Made by a program: the position numbers and the translations under genes | NCBI GenBank assembly: GCA_016717145.1 | Contig: JADKGD010000042.1 | Location: 11,576 to 75,575 of the forward strand | Reading direction: 5' to 3' | From: Saprospiraceae bacterium | GTDB taxonomy: Bacteria; Bacteroidota; Bacteroidia; Chitinophagales; Saprospiraceae | Length of the DNA stretch: 64,000 nucleotides | Notes under the pieces: model-generated | Seen by the model: the letters and a program-made list of their open reading frames with translations, nothing else | Database searches by the model: none | Told to the model about the DNA's origin: nothing | In this document: piece after piece, positions 1 through 8,580 of the stretch | How positions within the stretch are numbered: the stretch's first letter is position 1 | Layout: the number at the start of each line of letters is the position of its first letter

Positions 1-15
1 ACTGAGATACTGCAT

Positions 16-71
16 CGTAGCTTGGAAGCTACGGCGAACAAATGTTGTGCTTGTCGTAGCGTCCCGCTACG
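16..71. repeat. Pair of short perfect palindromes (REP-like element)
   Basis: Two compact inverted repeats lie close together. Positions 16-33 form an 8-bp stem (CGTAGCTT / AAGCTACG) around GG. Positions 55-71 form a 7-bp stem (CGTAGCG / CGCTACG) around TCC. Both start with CGTAGC, and a related TTCCAAGGCTTCC motif follows at about 80-92. The block is GC-richer than its surroundings and no credible reading frame covers it. It looks like part of a dispersed REP-like intergenic repeat cut by the window edge. Its position downstream of the minus-strand glycosyltransferase would also suit transcription termination. Confidence 0.5.
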
Positions 72-157
72 ATACCAGTTTCCAAGGCTTCCAGCCTGAA
101 TAATATAATAAACTATACACTCCAGTCAACCATTTTATCTTTGATTTTTTAAAGTAT

Positions 158-1129
158 TTATTTATCTTGTTTGATAAAAAGTACTTCCTTTATTACTTCA
201 TCCATTCTTATTGCCCAGGATAAATTTTGAATGGCATAATTTCGTATACTTGAATGATTATGTAAGGTTTGATCATAAAAATCCAACAGCAAATTACAGG
301 ATATTGGCGAATCATCTGATGGATGATACTGGACAAAATCCAAATCATGTTGAAAATCTTTATCATAAGAACTCAAAATGAACGGCAAACCATAACTGCA
401 ATATTCTCTGTGTTTTAAAGGAGAATGTTCTTTTATGCCGGCCCCTCCTATCACATCCAGCGTTATTTTTACGGACGGATGCTTTAAATAATATTGCCCC
501 ATCCCGCTGATTAGCCTGTCCAATCCATGCCAGTTTCTCCAATTGCCGACCGCAACTAATCTTACCTCACCTTCTTTACGTTCAGAATCAAATTTTTCTT
601 TTCTACTAACATTTATCCCATTGGTTATTTTAATGGTTTTAATTCCCCATAATTCATCGTGTTGGCCTATTAAAACGATACGATCCACGTATTTTTTTAA
701 AAAACGACGATACCACAAGTCCAATATTAGCCTGATTTTTCCGAAACCCTCAAACTCTTTGTGATAAGGAAATGTCGGAACTTCTATGACTATTTTACAT
801 TGAGGGTGAATCTTACTGATATGAGCTAACCAATGTATAAAATATGGACTTGAAAAGGGGTATCTGATATAAATAATATCAAATCTGCGCGACTGAGTAT
901 ATTCACCTAAAACCTGAAAAAAATGAATATTCTTAATAAGATAATTCCATTTGGTGTTTTCAATGCTACAAACAGATTCTCCGATAATTATTTTGTTACC
1001 CTGAATGTAAGCCAACTCAACATTATGTCCTGATCTCTGTATGGCAGAATTTTGATCATACATTTTTTGAACGACTCCCGACGTATCAGGATCTTCAATA
1101 TTAACTTTATATACCAATAATATTTTCAA
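158..1129 (-). CDS. Glycosyltransferase, GT4-like, with apparent internal deletion
   Basis: This is a probable cytoplasmic sugar transferase of the surface-polysaccharide locus. The N-terminus (MKILLVYKVN) is a typical GT-B opening strand, followed by an acceptor-domain motif (FDIIYIRYPF). The C-terminal donor domain shows VAVGNWRNWHGLDRLI and then SPLKHREYCSYGLPFI, the donor-sugar binding region of GT4-like enzymes. The stretch between the GGAG at about positions 431-446 and SPLK is far shorter than in relatives: about 50-60 residues containing two or three strands of the Rossmann fold seem to be missing, in frame. At 323 residues it is short for the family (usually about 370-400). The start overlaps the upstream deacetylase stop by 4 bp, so the two are translationally coupled. 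Acceptor and donor cannot be read from sequence. Confidence 0.72.
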   Translation of the reverse strand: MKILLVYKVNIEDPDTSGVVQKMYDQNSAIQRSGHNVELAYIQGNKIIIGESVCSIENTKWNYLIKNIHFFQVLGEYTQSRRFDIIYIRYPFSSPYFIHWLAHISKIHPQCKIVIEVPTFPYHKEFEGFGKIRLILDLWYRRFLKKYVDRIVLIGQHDELWGIKTIKITNGINVSRKEKFDSERKEGEVRLVAVGNWRNWHGLDRLISGMGQYYLKHPSVKITLDVIGGAGIKEHSPLKHREYCSYGLPFILSSYDKDFQHDLDFVQYHPSDDSPISCNLLLDFYDQTLHNHSSIRNYAIQNLSWAIRMDEVIKEVLFIKQDK

Positions 1130-2448
1130 TGTTCAATCAGGTTTACATAAATTGTTTTGATATCAAGACCCCTCATTTCTGCAAAATCAAATATACTATT
1201 GTGAAAATTATATGAGATAAGGGTAAAAAATTCATTTTCATGTAAAAATGATGCATGGATGTCTTTCATATCTTTTTTTAACAACAGTGACAATTCAATA
1301 AGACATTGATCCATTATGATCAAAGGGTGCTCAGTAATATTTGTAATAGTATTTTTTGCTACATTAAATAGCTTATAAGGAAAACCAGTACCACATCTGA
1401 ATCCTATTCTTCTGTTATATCCAATGCTATGGTCATTTGTGATACCAACATTTGCAAGGGCTTCCAAGGCCTGAGGAAAAACAAACTTCAAATAATGATT
1501 TCTACCCAACATTACTTCCCCACCTACTAAACTTTCCAATCTTTTTTTTTCTTCAGACAATAGACTTTCCTGAATTATGCTTTCATATCCCGGATGTAAG
1601 CCTATTTGATAACCCCGTTCTTTTGCAAGAGCCAAACTTTCCCACAAAAGTGTATCTTTAGTATCTACCTTAACATCATATTTTGAATGCCCTCCCATAT
1701 GATAAAAGATATATTTTTCTCCAACATTTTTTTTGGACAATAATACATCGAAAGAGTCATATGGATTTATTTTTTGAATATATTGCGTTAGTTGTGTAAA
1801 AAATTTTGAAAAATGACCACGTTTTAAAATGCCTGCCTGTAGTCTTAAAAAATGCAAAAAAGAATGGTATTTGTGTAAATGATCAATGTCATGACTGATT
1901 GTTTTTTGGGTCCTGGCTTTTTTGGGCTCTAAGCCCAGGCTAAGGGCAAAACAATAAATTAAATGGTCAACTACAGGAATTTGTTCCAAATTTTCTCTTA
2001 CCAAAAACTGTTTTTTTTCTTGAAGCATACCTCTTGAGTCCATATCAGATTGCATCAAATAATACTCTTCATACCGACTGATATGAAAAAAAATTGTTTC
2101 AAAAATATCGAAGCCAAATATCTGTTTATCAATAAATAAACCATCGTTTCTTGTTTTAGCAATACTATACAGATTGAAGTTTTGGAATGTGTAATTACCG
2201 GCTACAAAACTATTTGTCTTAATGTGTACATCATTAAATAATAAATCATTAGCCTGAACGAAGTAGTGTGTATTGTTTTCAACTTTTGATAGATAGTCAA
2301 TCTTGAGTTTGATTTCCTTAATGTCAGAACTATTTGTTATCCTTATATTTTTTGGCCATGTAGGGTGATTATGGATAAAATCAATCACATAAAGTAGTCT
2401 TGGATTTTTGTTTAATCTTTGATTTGTTTGGAGTAAAATATATTCCAT
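1126..2448 (-). CDS. Polysaccharide deacetylase-like protein (CE4-related)
   Basis: This 440-residue protein resembles the polysaccharide deacetylase-like proteins with an extra N-terminal domain found in Bacteroidota polysaccharide loci. SHDIDHLHKYHS holds the Asp/His metal-binding cluster of the NodB fold. QIGLHPGYES supplies the later His, RNHYLKF is a conserved strand, and GFRCGTGFPY is the usual late motif. There is no signal peptide, so it probably acts in the cytoplasm or at the inner leaflet. It sits second from last in the minus-strand arm, 2 bp after the FemAB-like gene and overlapping the GT4 gene by 4 bp. A role in removing an N-acetyl group from a sugar intermediate is inferred from the fold only. 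Confidence 0.75.
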   Translation of the reverse strand: MEYILLQTNQRLNKNPRLLYVIDFIHNHPTWPKNIRITNSSDIKEIKLKIDYLSKVENNTHYFVQANDLLFNDVHIKTNSFVAGNYTFQNFNLYSIAKTRNDGLFIDKQIFGFDIFETIFFHISRYEEYYLMQSDMDSRGMLQEKKQFLVRENLEQIPVVDHLIYCFALSLGLEPKKARTQKTISHDIDHLHKYHSFLHFLRLQAGILKRGHFSKFFTQLTQYIQKINPYDSFDVLLSKKNVGEKYIFYHMGGHSKYDVKVDTKDTLLWESLALAKERGYQIGLHPGYESIIQESLLSEEKKRLESLVGGEVMLGRNHYLKFVFPQALEALANVGITNDHSIGYNRRIGFRCGTGFPYKLFNVAKNTITNITEHPLIIMDQCLIELSLLLKKDMKDIHASFLHENEFFTLISYNFHNSIFDFAEMRGLDIKTIYVNLIEH

Positions 2449-2450
2449 AC

Positions 2451-3401
2451 TTATATTTTACCCGTTAAAGCAAACCACATCCTCATTATCGGATTATTGA
2501 TTTTGTATATTTGGTAGTAGGGAACTGGATTGCCTCCGAAGCTTTCAAAAAAAGGTTGAACGCCAAGTAACATCGAACCTTCAAAATCAAAAGTGTCAAC
2601 ATGTTTTGAAGCAAATCTAATAGAATGCCATAACACCAATGGACCTACACCCATGTTTTTATGGTTTTCGTCAATGGACAGCAATAAGTTATAGGCGGAT
2701 ATTTGGTCCCATACCAGCAATTGGGCGGCAACAGTTTGCCCCTCTTTGTCTTTAACCAAAAACAGTTTCTTACTTCTTATTTTGGAAGAATAGATGGCAT
2801 TAAGATAAGACAAATCAAAAGGTAGTTTTAGACCCTGCTTTTTAAAATTTGATACATAAAGACTGTAAAGCGCGCCAATATCATCTGATTCATAGATTTT
2901 ATAGTTTTGCTCAGCTTTTTTTATTTTATTTTTTAAGGTGCTTTTAAATCCATTCAAAATCGCTTCATGATTTTTGATCTCCTTAAGAATATAGGTATAT
3001 AAAGTCGTTTGTCTGTAATTTTTATGGTAAAACGGAAGCCACATATCAAACGTATGATGGAAATTAAGCCTGAAATAACTTGTCGGTTTTATTTGATTTA
3101 CTATATCTTGAATAATCTGTCGTTTATTTGAATGTATGGTCGCAGCTTTGTCTCCTGATATCTTGCATGGATCGATCCAAATTCCTGAACTTTGTGTTAA
3201 TAATGGTGTATACACAGCATCGAAACCAAATTTTGTTTTAACACAATACGGCATGACTCCCATTATTTCTCCATTGTTATTTTCAGAAAGTAAAACATCC
3301 CACTTTGCACCTGTCACAGCATCAAGCCAAGAGGGATCAAAAAATATTGGCATATCATTTTTTGAATGGTAATACAGAATATACTTTTCTTTCGGAGTCA
3401 A
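2451..3401 (-). CDS. FemAB/GNAT-like acyl- or aminoacyl-transferase
   Basis: The 316-residue protein has the double-GNAT layout of the FemAB-like family (Acetyltransf_6 type). An early FFDPSWLDAV strand-helix is followed by a central basic helix (STLKNKIKKAEQ), typical of the region ahead of the second GNAT domain. The second domain shows KLFLVKDKEGQTVAAQLLVW and then GPLVLWHSIRFA, the helix that carries the acyl-donor site. In polysaccharide loci such proteins usually add acyl or amino-acid groups to sugars. It is soluble, with no signal peptide. The gene lies in the minus-strand operon between the FkbM methyltransferase (28 bp gap) and the deacetylase-like gene (2 bp gap). The substrate is unknown. 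Confidence 0.68.
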   Translation of the reverse strand: MTPKEKYILYYHSKNDMPIFFDPSWLDAVTGAKWDVLLSENNNGEIMGVMPYCVKTKFGFDAVYTPLLTQSSGIWIDPCKISGDKAATIHSNKRQIIQDIVNQIKPTSYFRLNFHHTFDMWLPFYHKNYRQTTLYTYILKEIKNHEAILNGFKSTLKNKIKKAEQNYKIYESDDIGALYSLYVSNFKKQGLKLPFDLSYLNAIYSSKIRSKKLFLVKDKEGQTVAAQLLVWDQISAYNLLLSIDENHKNMGVGPLVLWHSIRFASKHVDTFDFEGSMLLGVQPFFESFGGNPVPYYQIYKINNPIMRMWFALTGKI

Positions 3402-3429
3402 AACGAATGATAATTGTTCTCAAAAGTAA

Positions 3430-4227
3430 TCATTGCATTCGATGTGCGCAAATCATTTTTATGCCCAAAACATTATGACCGTTTATTATAGTAAAACCAA
3501 ATGGCAACAAATCTCTTTTAAAGCTTTCGATATTATAATCACCGTGTAGTTCAATCAGTATAACATTTACTTTTAATAACCATGCGGGACTTCCATTCAG
3601 AATAGTTGATTCAGCCCCTTCAATATCAATTTTTAATACATCAATTTTCTCAATTTGGTAGGTTTCGATCAGGGTCTCCATATTTACGGAAGGTACTTCT
3701 TTGCCAATGTGATCATCCAAATGATGATTCTGACTGGATGCACTGGAAGTATTAATTTTTACCGTCTGGTTTTTACTAAATATGGCAAAATTTAAAGAGA
3801 CGATTTTTGATGATGATGTGTTTTCTACCAGCAATGTATAATTGTCAATTGATGGTTCAAGGGCTATGTAATTATCGATTTGGAATTGGTTTAAAAAAAA
3901 CAAAGCAGTGCAGCCGACATGTGCACCAAGATCTATAATGGTTGCATTTTGAGGTACCCAGGCTTTAGGCAGGTAATATATTTTATCTTTAAATATTTCA
4001 AAAAAAGTAGGTAAGTCTATGATTCTTAGACTGATAGGGATAATTTTATTTTCAATCAATACATGGTATATCGTTTTTTTCTGTACATTTATTTGGCCAA
4101 AAAATGTCTTAAATTTCGAATAGAGATAAAGAAGGATGACATTTTTGATAAGATATAGCCGTGTTTTTGGATCGGAAGATATAGTGTTTATAAAACTTAT
4201 TTTTTCTATAAAAGAGTGAACTGTCAT
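3430..4227 (-). CDS. FkbM family methyltransferase
   Basis: This 265-residue SAM-dependent methyltransferase contains IIDLGAHVGCTALFF, the glycine-rich SAM-binding loop. It is followed by YIALEPSIDNYTLL, whose acidic residue at the end of the second strand contacts the ribose. IDVLKIDIEGAE is the hallmark motif of FkbM-type enzymes, and the C-terminus ends in the typical INGHNVLGIK block. The N-terminal ~75 residues are a poorly conserved extension. It likely methylates a hydroxyl on a sugar or lipid-linked intermediate. The start codon overlaps the stop of the upstream glycosyltransferase by one base, so the two are coupled. Confidence 0.85.
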   Translation of the reverse strand: MTVHSFIEKISFINTISSDPKTRLYLIKNVILLYLYSKFKTFFGQINVQKKTIYHVLIENKIIPISLRIIDLPTFFEIFKDKIYYLPKAWVPQNATIIDLGAHVGCTALFFLNQFQIDNYIALEPSIDNYTLLVENTSSSKIVSLNFAIFSKNQTVKINTSSASSQNHHLDDHIGKEVPSVNMETLIETYQIEKIDVLKIDIEGAESTILNGSPAWLLKVNVILIELHGDYNIESFKRDLLPFGFTIINGHNVLGIKMICAHRMQ

Positions 4228-5318
4228 TAAAAATTATTTTGGGTTAATAATTTTTGTGACATTTTTGTTGTGCTATATTCCACTAAACCCAGCATGGCAT
4301 TATTTTTAATCAAATTCAGATCAGCCTCAATCGTATAAATTATTCCCACCGATAATGATGTTTCATTTGAATATCTTTTTACTAATGGCTCAATGTTTTT
4401 TTCCAGGGGATAAAAATCCGGCAGAAGTGAAGGAATGCCATATTTTATCATATCACTGATACTGCCGGATACAGTGGTTTGTCCAAAATATTCTATAAAA
4501 ATTCCATGAAGCATACTTCTTTTTAATGGAAGAATCAAAAAGTCGGCATGCATCATGTGTGCATCAAATTCAATTTGTGGTAGAAATGATAAAAAATATC
4601 GTATGCAAAAAAATTCATTTTCAAATTTCTTAAATCGTGAAATGTATGTTATGTTTTTTCTACTTTTAAGTTGGCCTAAAAATATTAGTTCGACAGGTTT
4701 TTTTAATGTTGGTATAATATATTTAAACGCTTCCCATAACGTTTGAATGTCCTTCGTATTTTGTGAAGGAGTTCCGGGTATAACTATTTTTATGCGATCA
4801 TTTTTTTTACGGAATATTTCTTTTTCGTGGATGGCAAAATCAAATAAAATGGGTTTGGGAAAATATTGTAAATGATCTTTATTTTGAGGATTGTTTAGTA
4901 CAAATGCTGATGGGAAAACAATATTATCATAGTTTTTGTAACTGGAAATAATTTGTTCATGTTTGTATTCCAAACGATATTTTAAAATTTTGATGTATTG
5001 TTTTATTGTATCCCAAAATGAGTCTCTAAATTTGTATGAAATCTCTTTATTAAAATGTGTATTATAATTATGAATGACCAACCAGGACTTTGCCTGGAAT
5101 TTGTATGATGAAAAAAACAATGAATGGCTTGGAAGTGTAATAACTATCAATAGGCTACAGGATTTAAGGTTATTTGTATGACTTTTAATAAAGGCAGCAC
5201 TTGTACTTTGAGATTCAGTAATAAACCATTGAATCTTTGCATGATCCTGCAAATCATACAATTGATCATAATTTTGTTTTAAAGTAAAGATTTTTATAAA
5301 ATTTGATAAATGAAGCAT
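4227..5318 (-). CDS. GT-B glycosyltransferase, possibly 5'-truncated
   Basis: This glycosyltransferase-like protein begins with an Asn/Tyr-rich acceptor domain (WFITESQSTSAAF, SWLVIHNYNTHF). It continues into a donor domain with IKIVIPGTPSQNTKDIQTLW, VELIFLGQL, HADFLILPL and SGSISDMIKYGIPSLLP, the last being the GT-B donor-binding loop. I chose the ATG at 5316-5318 because codons upstream of it are antisense to the oppositely oriented GT2 gene. The protein starts abruptly (MLHLSNFIKIF) without the usual first strand of a GT-B fold, so some N-terminal sequence may have been lost at a rearrangement point near 5320-5340. It is the first gene of the minus-strand arm. Confidence 0.6.
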   Translation of the reverse strand: MLHLSNFIKIFTLKQNYDQLYDLQDHAKIQWFITESQSTSAAFIKSHTNNLKSCSLLIVITLPSHSLFFSSYKFQAKSWLVIHNYNTHFNKEISYKFRDSFWDTIKQYIKILKYRLEYKHEQIISSYKNYDNIVFPSAFVLNNPQNKDHLQYFPKPILFDFAIHEKEIFRKKNDRIKIVIPGTPSQNTKDIQTLWEAFKYIIPTLKKPVELIFLGQLKSRKNITYISRFKKFENEFFCIRYFLSFLPQIEFDAHMMHADFLILPLKRSMLHGIFIEYFGQTTVSGSISDMIKYGIPSLLPDFYPLEKNIEPLVKRYSNETSLSVGIIYTIEADLNLIKNNAMLGLVEYSTTKMSQKLLTQNNF

Positions 5319-5341
5319 AGTAAGCACATAACTTCTATTTT

Positions 5342-6073
5342 GTGGAGAAGGCTGAAAGAAGCAGTGCAAGAAATTATGGTATTAAAAAATCAACAGGCAA
5401 ATATATATGCTTTTTGGATGACGATGATTATATCCTGCCAGGTTATTTAGAAGGGTTTTATCACTTTTATGAAAAAAACAATTTTTCAGACGTTATCCTT
5501 AGAACAGGATTCTATAAATTATTGGGTGGGAATATGACGAAATCAACAAATTTCAATATAAAAAAACATATAAATCCGGTCAGATATGCCAAGTTTAATA
5601 TGTGTGGTATTTGGTCCCTATCCATTCCATCAAACTTTCTGGTAGCCGACAATTTTTATGTTGCTTTTCCTCATTGGCAGGATACTCATTTGATTTTGAG
5701 GTTATTTGCAAAGCATGAATTCATTCAATTGAATACTTATGAATACGTATATAGAATTCATGATAAAATGGGCTCAAGATTGGCTTCGAAATCTGATGGT
5801 GATTATTTTAATCATAAATTAATTCAAAATATTGAGCCCATCGAGCACTTTTTTTTTCATTATGGTAATTTAGTTGATAAGTATCTTCCGTCGCACACAA
5901 AAAAATATCTTATCGCCAAAAAATATAACGAATTTGCACTTTACAATCTAATGTTTTCGGATGGTAATCAATTTTTTTCACTATGTCTAAAAGGATTCAG
6001 GACCTTTACATCGTTTCGTTTTTTTAAAATATATGTCGTTATGTTTCGGGAAGTATTAAAGAAAGGATTTTGA
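5342..6073 (+). CDS. Glycosyltransferase family 2, N-terminally truncated
   Basis: The reading frame opens (GTG at 5342) directly at ERSSARNYGIKKSTG, followed by YICFLDDDDYILPGYL. In GT2 enzymes this region, with the catalytic DxD, normally lies about 70-80 residues into the protein. The first beta strand and the nucleotide-binding Asp are therefore absent, and an in-frame TAA at 5321-5323 closes the frame a few codons upstream. The remainder (FPHWQDTHLILRL, the acceptor-side ED/QD motif) looks normal. The gene is probably a remnant, or its 5' end was lost in an inversion, since it faces a minus-strand glycosyltransferase with an equally abrupt start. It overlaps the flippase gene (TGATG). 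Confidence 0.65.
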   Translation: MEKAERSSARNYGIKKSTGKYICFLDDDDYILPGYLEGFYHFYEKNNFSDVILRTGFYKLLGGNMTKSTNFNIKKHINPVRYAKFNMCGIWSLSIPSNFLVADNFYVAFPHWQDTHLILRLFAKHEFIQLNTYEYVYRIHDKMGSRLASKSDGDYFNHKLIQNIEPIEHFFFHYGNLVDKYLPSHTKKYLIAKKYNEFALYNLMFSDGNQFFSLCLKGFRTFTSFRFFKIYVVMFREVLKKGF

Positions 6074-7524
6074 TGAATATTGGCTCCAAAGCAATAGTTG
6101 CTTTAGTCTGGAATGTTTTCAGTTCAGGCTTGGTCCAATTTATTCAGGTGGTCATTTCGTTAATACTGGCCAGATTGCTGACCCCTGAGCTTTTCGGTGC
6201 ATATGCCATCCTGATCATGATAAATGCATTCTGCCAAATTATTATTGAAAGCGGATTGGTGTCATCATTGATACGCACTAAAACCCTCACTATCAGGGAT
6301 TATTCTACAGTGTTTACATTTCAAATGATTATAAGCATAGCTTTGTACTTTTTGATATATTTTGCGAGTGAACAGATTTCAATTTTTTTTAATAGTATCG
6401 TTCCGTTTCATTTTATTAAGATCACATCACTAATTCTGATTGTCAAAGCTTTTTATTCACTACATGAAATGAAGCTGATCAGGGATTTGAATTTCAAATT
6501 AATTGCGACACTTAATATCATTTCAAATGTACTTGCCGGGGCGATTGCCATCTATCTTGCATTGCATGATTATGGGATATTGTCGTTGATTTATATGCTT
6601 TTTATACAGTCCAGTGTATATGGTATATTATTGTGGATTATGGTTGACTTGCCTGTCAGATGTATAATAGATATAAAGTCATTAAAAGGGCATTTAAAAT
6701 TTGGATCTTTTTTGATGTTATCCGGTATCCTTGATTCGATATTTCAGCAAGTTTATCAGGTTATCATAGGCAAATATTTTTTATTATCACAATTGGCTTT
6801 CTACAATAAAGCAACAACTTACAGTCAATTACCCATTCAAATGATTGTTAATCCTGTCAATAGCGTTGTTTACCCTTTCTTAGCTAATTTTTCAGAGGAT
6901 ATTGTAAAACTGAAACTGTATTATAAAAAAATTTTAATAACTACTTTTTTTCTATTAACGCCAATTATGGTGGTTTCCGCTATTTTAATGGATAACCTTA
7001 TTTTGTGCCTATTGACGGACAAATGGATTGAGATTGCACCATATTTTCGGATATTAGCATTGGTTGCTATTCTTTATCCTGTTCATTATTATAATCTTAA
7101 TATCTTAAAAGTGCTTGGGAAAACCAAATTGTTTTTTGCTCTGGATGTAGTCAAAAAAGCTATCATCGTTATCAGCATCTTTGTCGTCTTACCTTTTGGT
7201 CTGGAAGCATTACTTTGGAGCCAGGTAGTAAATTCCATTATATTTTTGTTTTTAAATAGTATACTATCAAAGAGACTAATCGATTATGCATTGATTGATC
7301 AGTTTTTAGACTTACTTCCTGTAATGCTATTAAGTGGCATCACCTTTGCCTTTTGTATCTTTTTAAAATCAAAGTTAATCATTATTGGTTTGAGTAATTT
7401 TTTAGTATTACTTTGTTGTGGCTGTTTATCTTTGATGGTCTATTTTTCTTTGGCATACTTATTTAAATTGAATCCTGTTGAAGAGATAAAAAATATAAAA
7501 AAAATGTATGATACCGGTTACTAA
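6073..7524 (+). CDS. Wzx-like oligosaccharide flippase (MOP superfamily)
   Basis: This polytopic inner-membrane protein of about 483 residues and 12-14 predicted hydrophobic segments has the shape of a lipopolysaccharide/O-unit flippase. The N-terminal signature VWNVFSSGLVQFIQVVISL is followed by LARLLTPELFGAYAI, typical of polysaccharide flippases. A central KFGSFLMLSGILDSIFQQ segment matches the second half of the fold. It would move an undecaprenyl-linked oligosaccharide across the inner membrane. The ATG at 6073 overlaps the stop of the truncated GT2 gene (TGATG); a TTG just upstream is an alternative. The 3' end overlaps the aminotransferase start by 17 bp, so genes from here to GT56 are probably one operon. 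Confidence 0.85.
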   Translation: MNIGSKAIVALVWNVFSSGLVQFIQVVISLILARLLTPELFGAYAILIMINAFCQIIIESGLVSSLIRTKTLTIRDYSTVFTFQMIISIALYFLIYFASEQISIFFNSIVPFHFIKITSLILIVKAFYSLHEMKLIRDLNFKLIATLNIISNVLAGAIAIYLALHDYGILSLIYMLFIQSSVYGILLWIMVDLPVRCIIDIKSLKGHLKFGSFLMLSGILDSIFQQVYQVIIGKYFLLSQLAFYNKATTYSQLPIQMIVNPVNSVVYPFLANFSEDIVKLKLYYKKILITTFFLLTPIMVVSAILMDNLILCLLTDKWIEIAPYFRILALVAILYPVHYYNLNILKVLGKTKLFFALDVVKKAIIVISIFVVLPFGLEALLWSQVVNSIIFLFLNSILSKRLIDYALIDQFLDLLPVMLLSGITFAFCIFLKSKLIIIGLSNFLVLLCCGCLSLMVYFSLAYLFKLNPVEEIKNIKKMYDTGY

Positions 7525-8182
7525 AACATTTTTCCCACCAATAGAAGAATATAATGCCTATTTGCATCGCATTTGGGAATCCGGATGGATTACAAACAGA
7601 GGCGAACTGGTAATAGAGCTGGAAAATAAACTCAAACATTATTTACATACCAACAATATTATTGCAATCACTAATGCAACTATTGCCTTACAAATTGCCA
7701 TCAATGCCATCGGCAAAACGGGTGACATTATTACTACGCCATTTAGTTATATTGCGACATCATCCTCTATAATCTGGCAAAAATGCCATGCTGTTTTTGT
7801 CGATATTGAAAGTGATTATCTTACTATTGATGTTGCATTAATTGAAGAAAAAATAACTTCAAATACAGTAGCAATATTGGCCACACATGTCTTTGGTAAT
7901 CCATGTGATGTCGATGCATTAAAATTGATGGCAGCCAGGCATAATATAGTGTTGATTTATGATGCGGCCCATTGTTTTGGTGTAAGGTACAAAGGAGAAA
8001 GTATATTTAATTTTGGAGATATCAGCATATGTAGTTTTCATGGCACAAAGATATTTCATACAGGAGAAGGCGGAGCTATTTTTGCAAAAATGAAAATTTA
8101 CAGACATTACTTTATGATATGCATAATTTTGGCCATGACGGACATTATGCATACACAGGATTGGGGAGCAATGGAAAGATGA
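7508..8182 (+). CDS. DegT/DnrJ/EryC1/StrS sugar aminotransferase, 5' part (frameshifted)
   Basis: This is the N-terminal two thirds of a PLP-dependent nucleotide-sugar aminotransferase. YDAAHCFG (Asp152) contacts the pyridine ring, and SFHGTKIFHTGEGG carries the PLP lysine at residue 181. TTPFSYIATSSSIIW is the usual substrate and cofactor loop. After AIFAK the frame leaves the family pattern. The continuation is in another frame and would be restored by one extra A in the A5 run at 8086-8090. Enzymes of this type form 4-amino-4,6-dideoxy or 3-amino sugars on dTDP or UDP. The GT56 gene two places downstream suggests a dTDP-4-amino-4,6-dideoxyhexose such as Fuc4N, as with WecE. The frameshift may be a sequencing error. 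Confidence 0.85.
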   Translation: MIPVTKTFFPPIEEYNAYLHRIWESGWITNRGELVIELENKLKHYLHTNNIIAITNATIALQIAINAIGKTGDIITTPFSYIATSSSIIWQKCHAVFVDIESDYLTIDVALIEEKITSNTVAILATHVFGNPCDVDALKLMAARHNIVLIYDAAHCFGVRYKGESIFNFGDISICSFHGTKIFHTGEGGAIFAKMKIYRHYFMICIILAMTDIMHTQDWGAMER

Positions 8183-8580
8183 GCGAATTGCAGGCAGCTA
8201 TGGGACTTGCTGTTCGTCCATATATGGATACAATCATAGATGCCAGAAAAAAAATTCATGAACAATATGATGAACAGCTTAAATTTTTATCAAATAAAAG
8301 ATTTCAATCCGACCGACACAGATTGGAATTATAGTTATTATCCAATTGTTTTTGACAATCAGGCAATGGTTTTACGGCTTATAGACAGGATGAACAAAGC
8401 TGATATTTTCCAAGAAGATACTTTTATCCATCTTTGAACACCTTACCTTTTATTTCATCTCAGATTATGCCTGTTGCTGAGTCTGTCGCAAAACGCATTT
8501 TATGTTTACCCATATATAAAGAACTTTCATTCGAAAATATAAAATTGATATGCGAAATTATTAAAAAGGAAATCGTGTGA
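8119..8580 (+). pseudogene. DegT aminotransferase, 3' part, two further frameshifts
   Basis: This region continues the preceding aminotransferase. In one frame it reads MHNFGHDGHYAYTGLGSNGK and then SELQAAMGLA, the standard DegT motif after the PLP lysine. Around 8291-8303 the family match moves to a second frame (NPTDTDWNYSYYPIVF). At the T4 run 8422-8425 it returns to the first frame, giving YPSLNTLPFI and the C-terminal helix that ends at the TGA at 8578-8580. Three shifts in about 340 bp would abolish a functional enzyme if real. Each can be repaired by a single base, two of them in homopolymers. The true stop overlaps the GTG of the WbqC gene. Confidence 0.75.

Noticed and set aside
5324..5369. 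Extended start of the minus-strand glycosyltransferase (MHCFFQ...)
   Set aside because: These codons are antisense to the conserved ERSSARN region of the GT2 gene, so they are unlikely to be protein-coding on the minus strand.
8240..8437. A separate 65-codon gene overlapping the aminotransferase end
   Set aside because: Its NPTDTDWNYSYYPIVF stretch is the DegT family continuing in another frame; it is a piece of the frameshifted aminotransferase.
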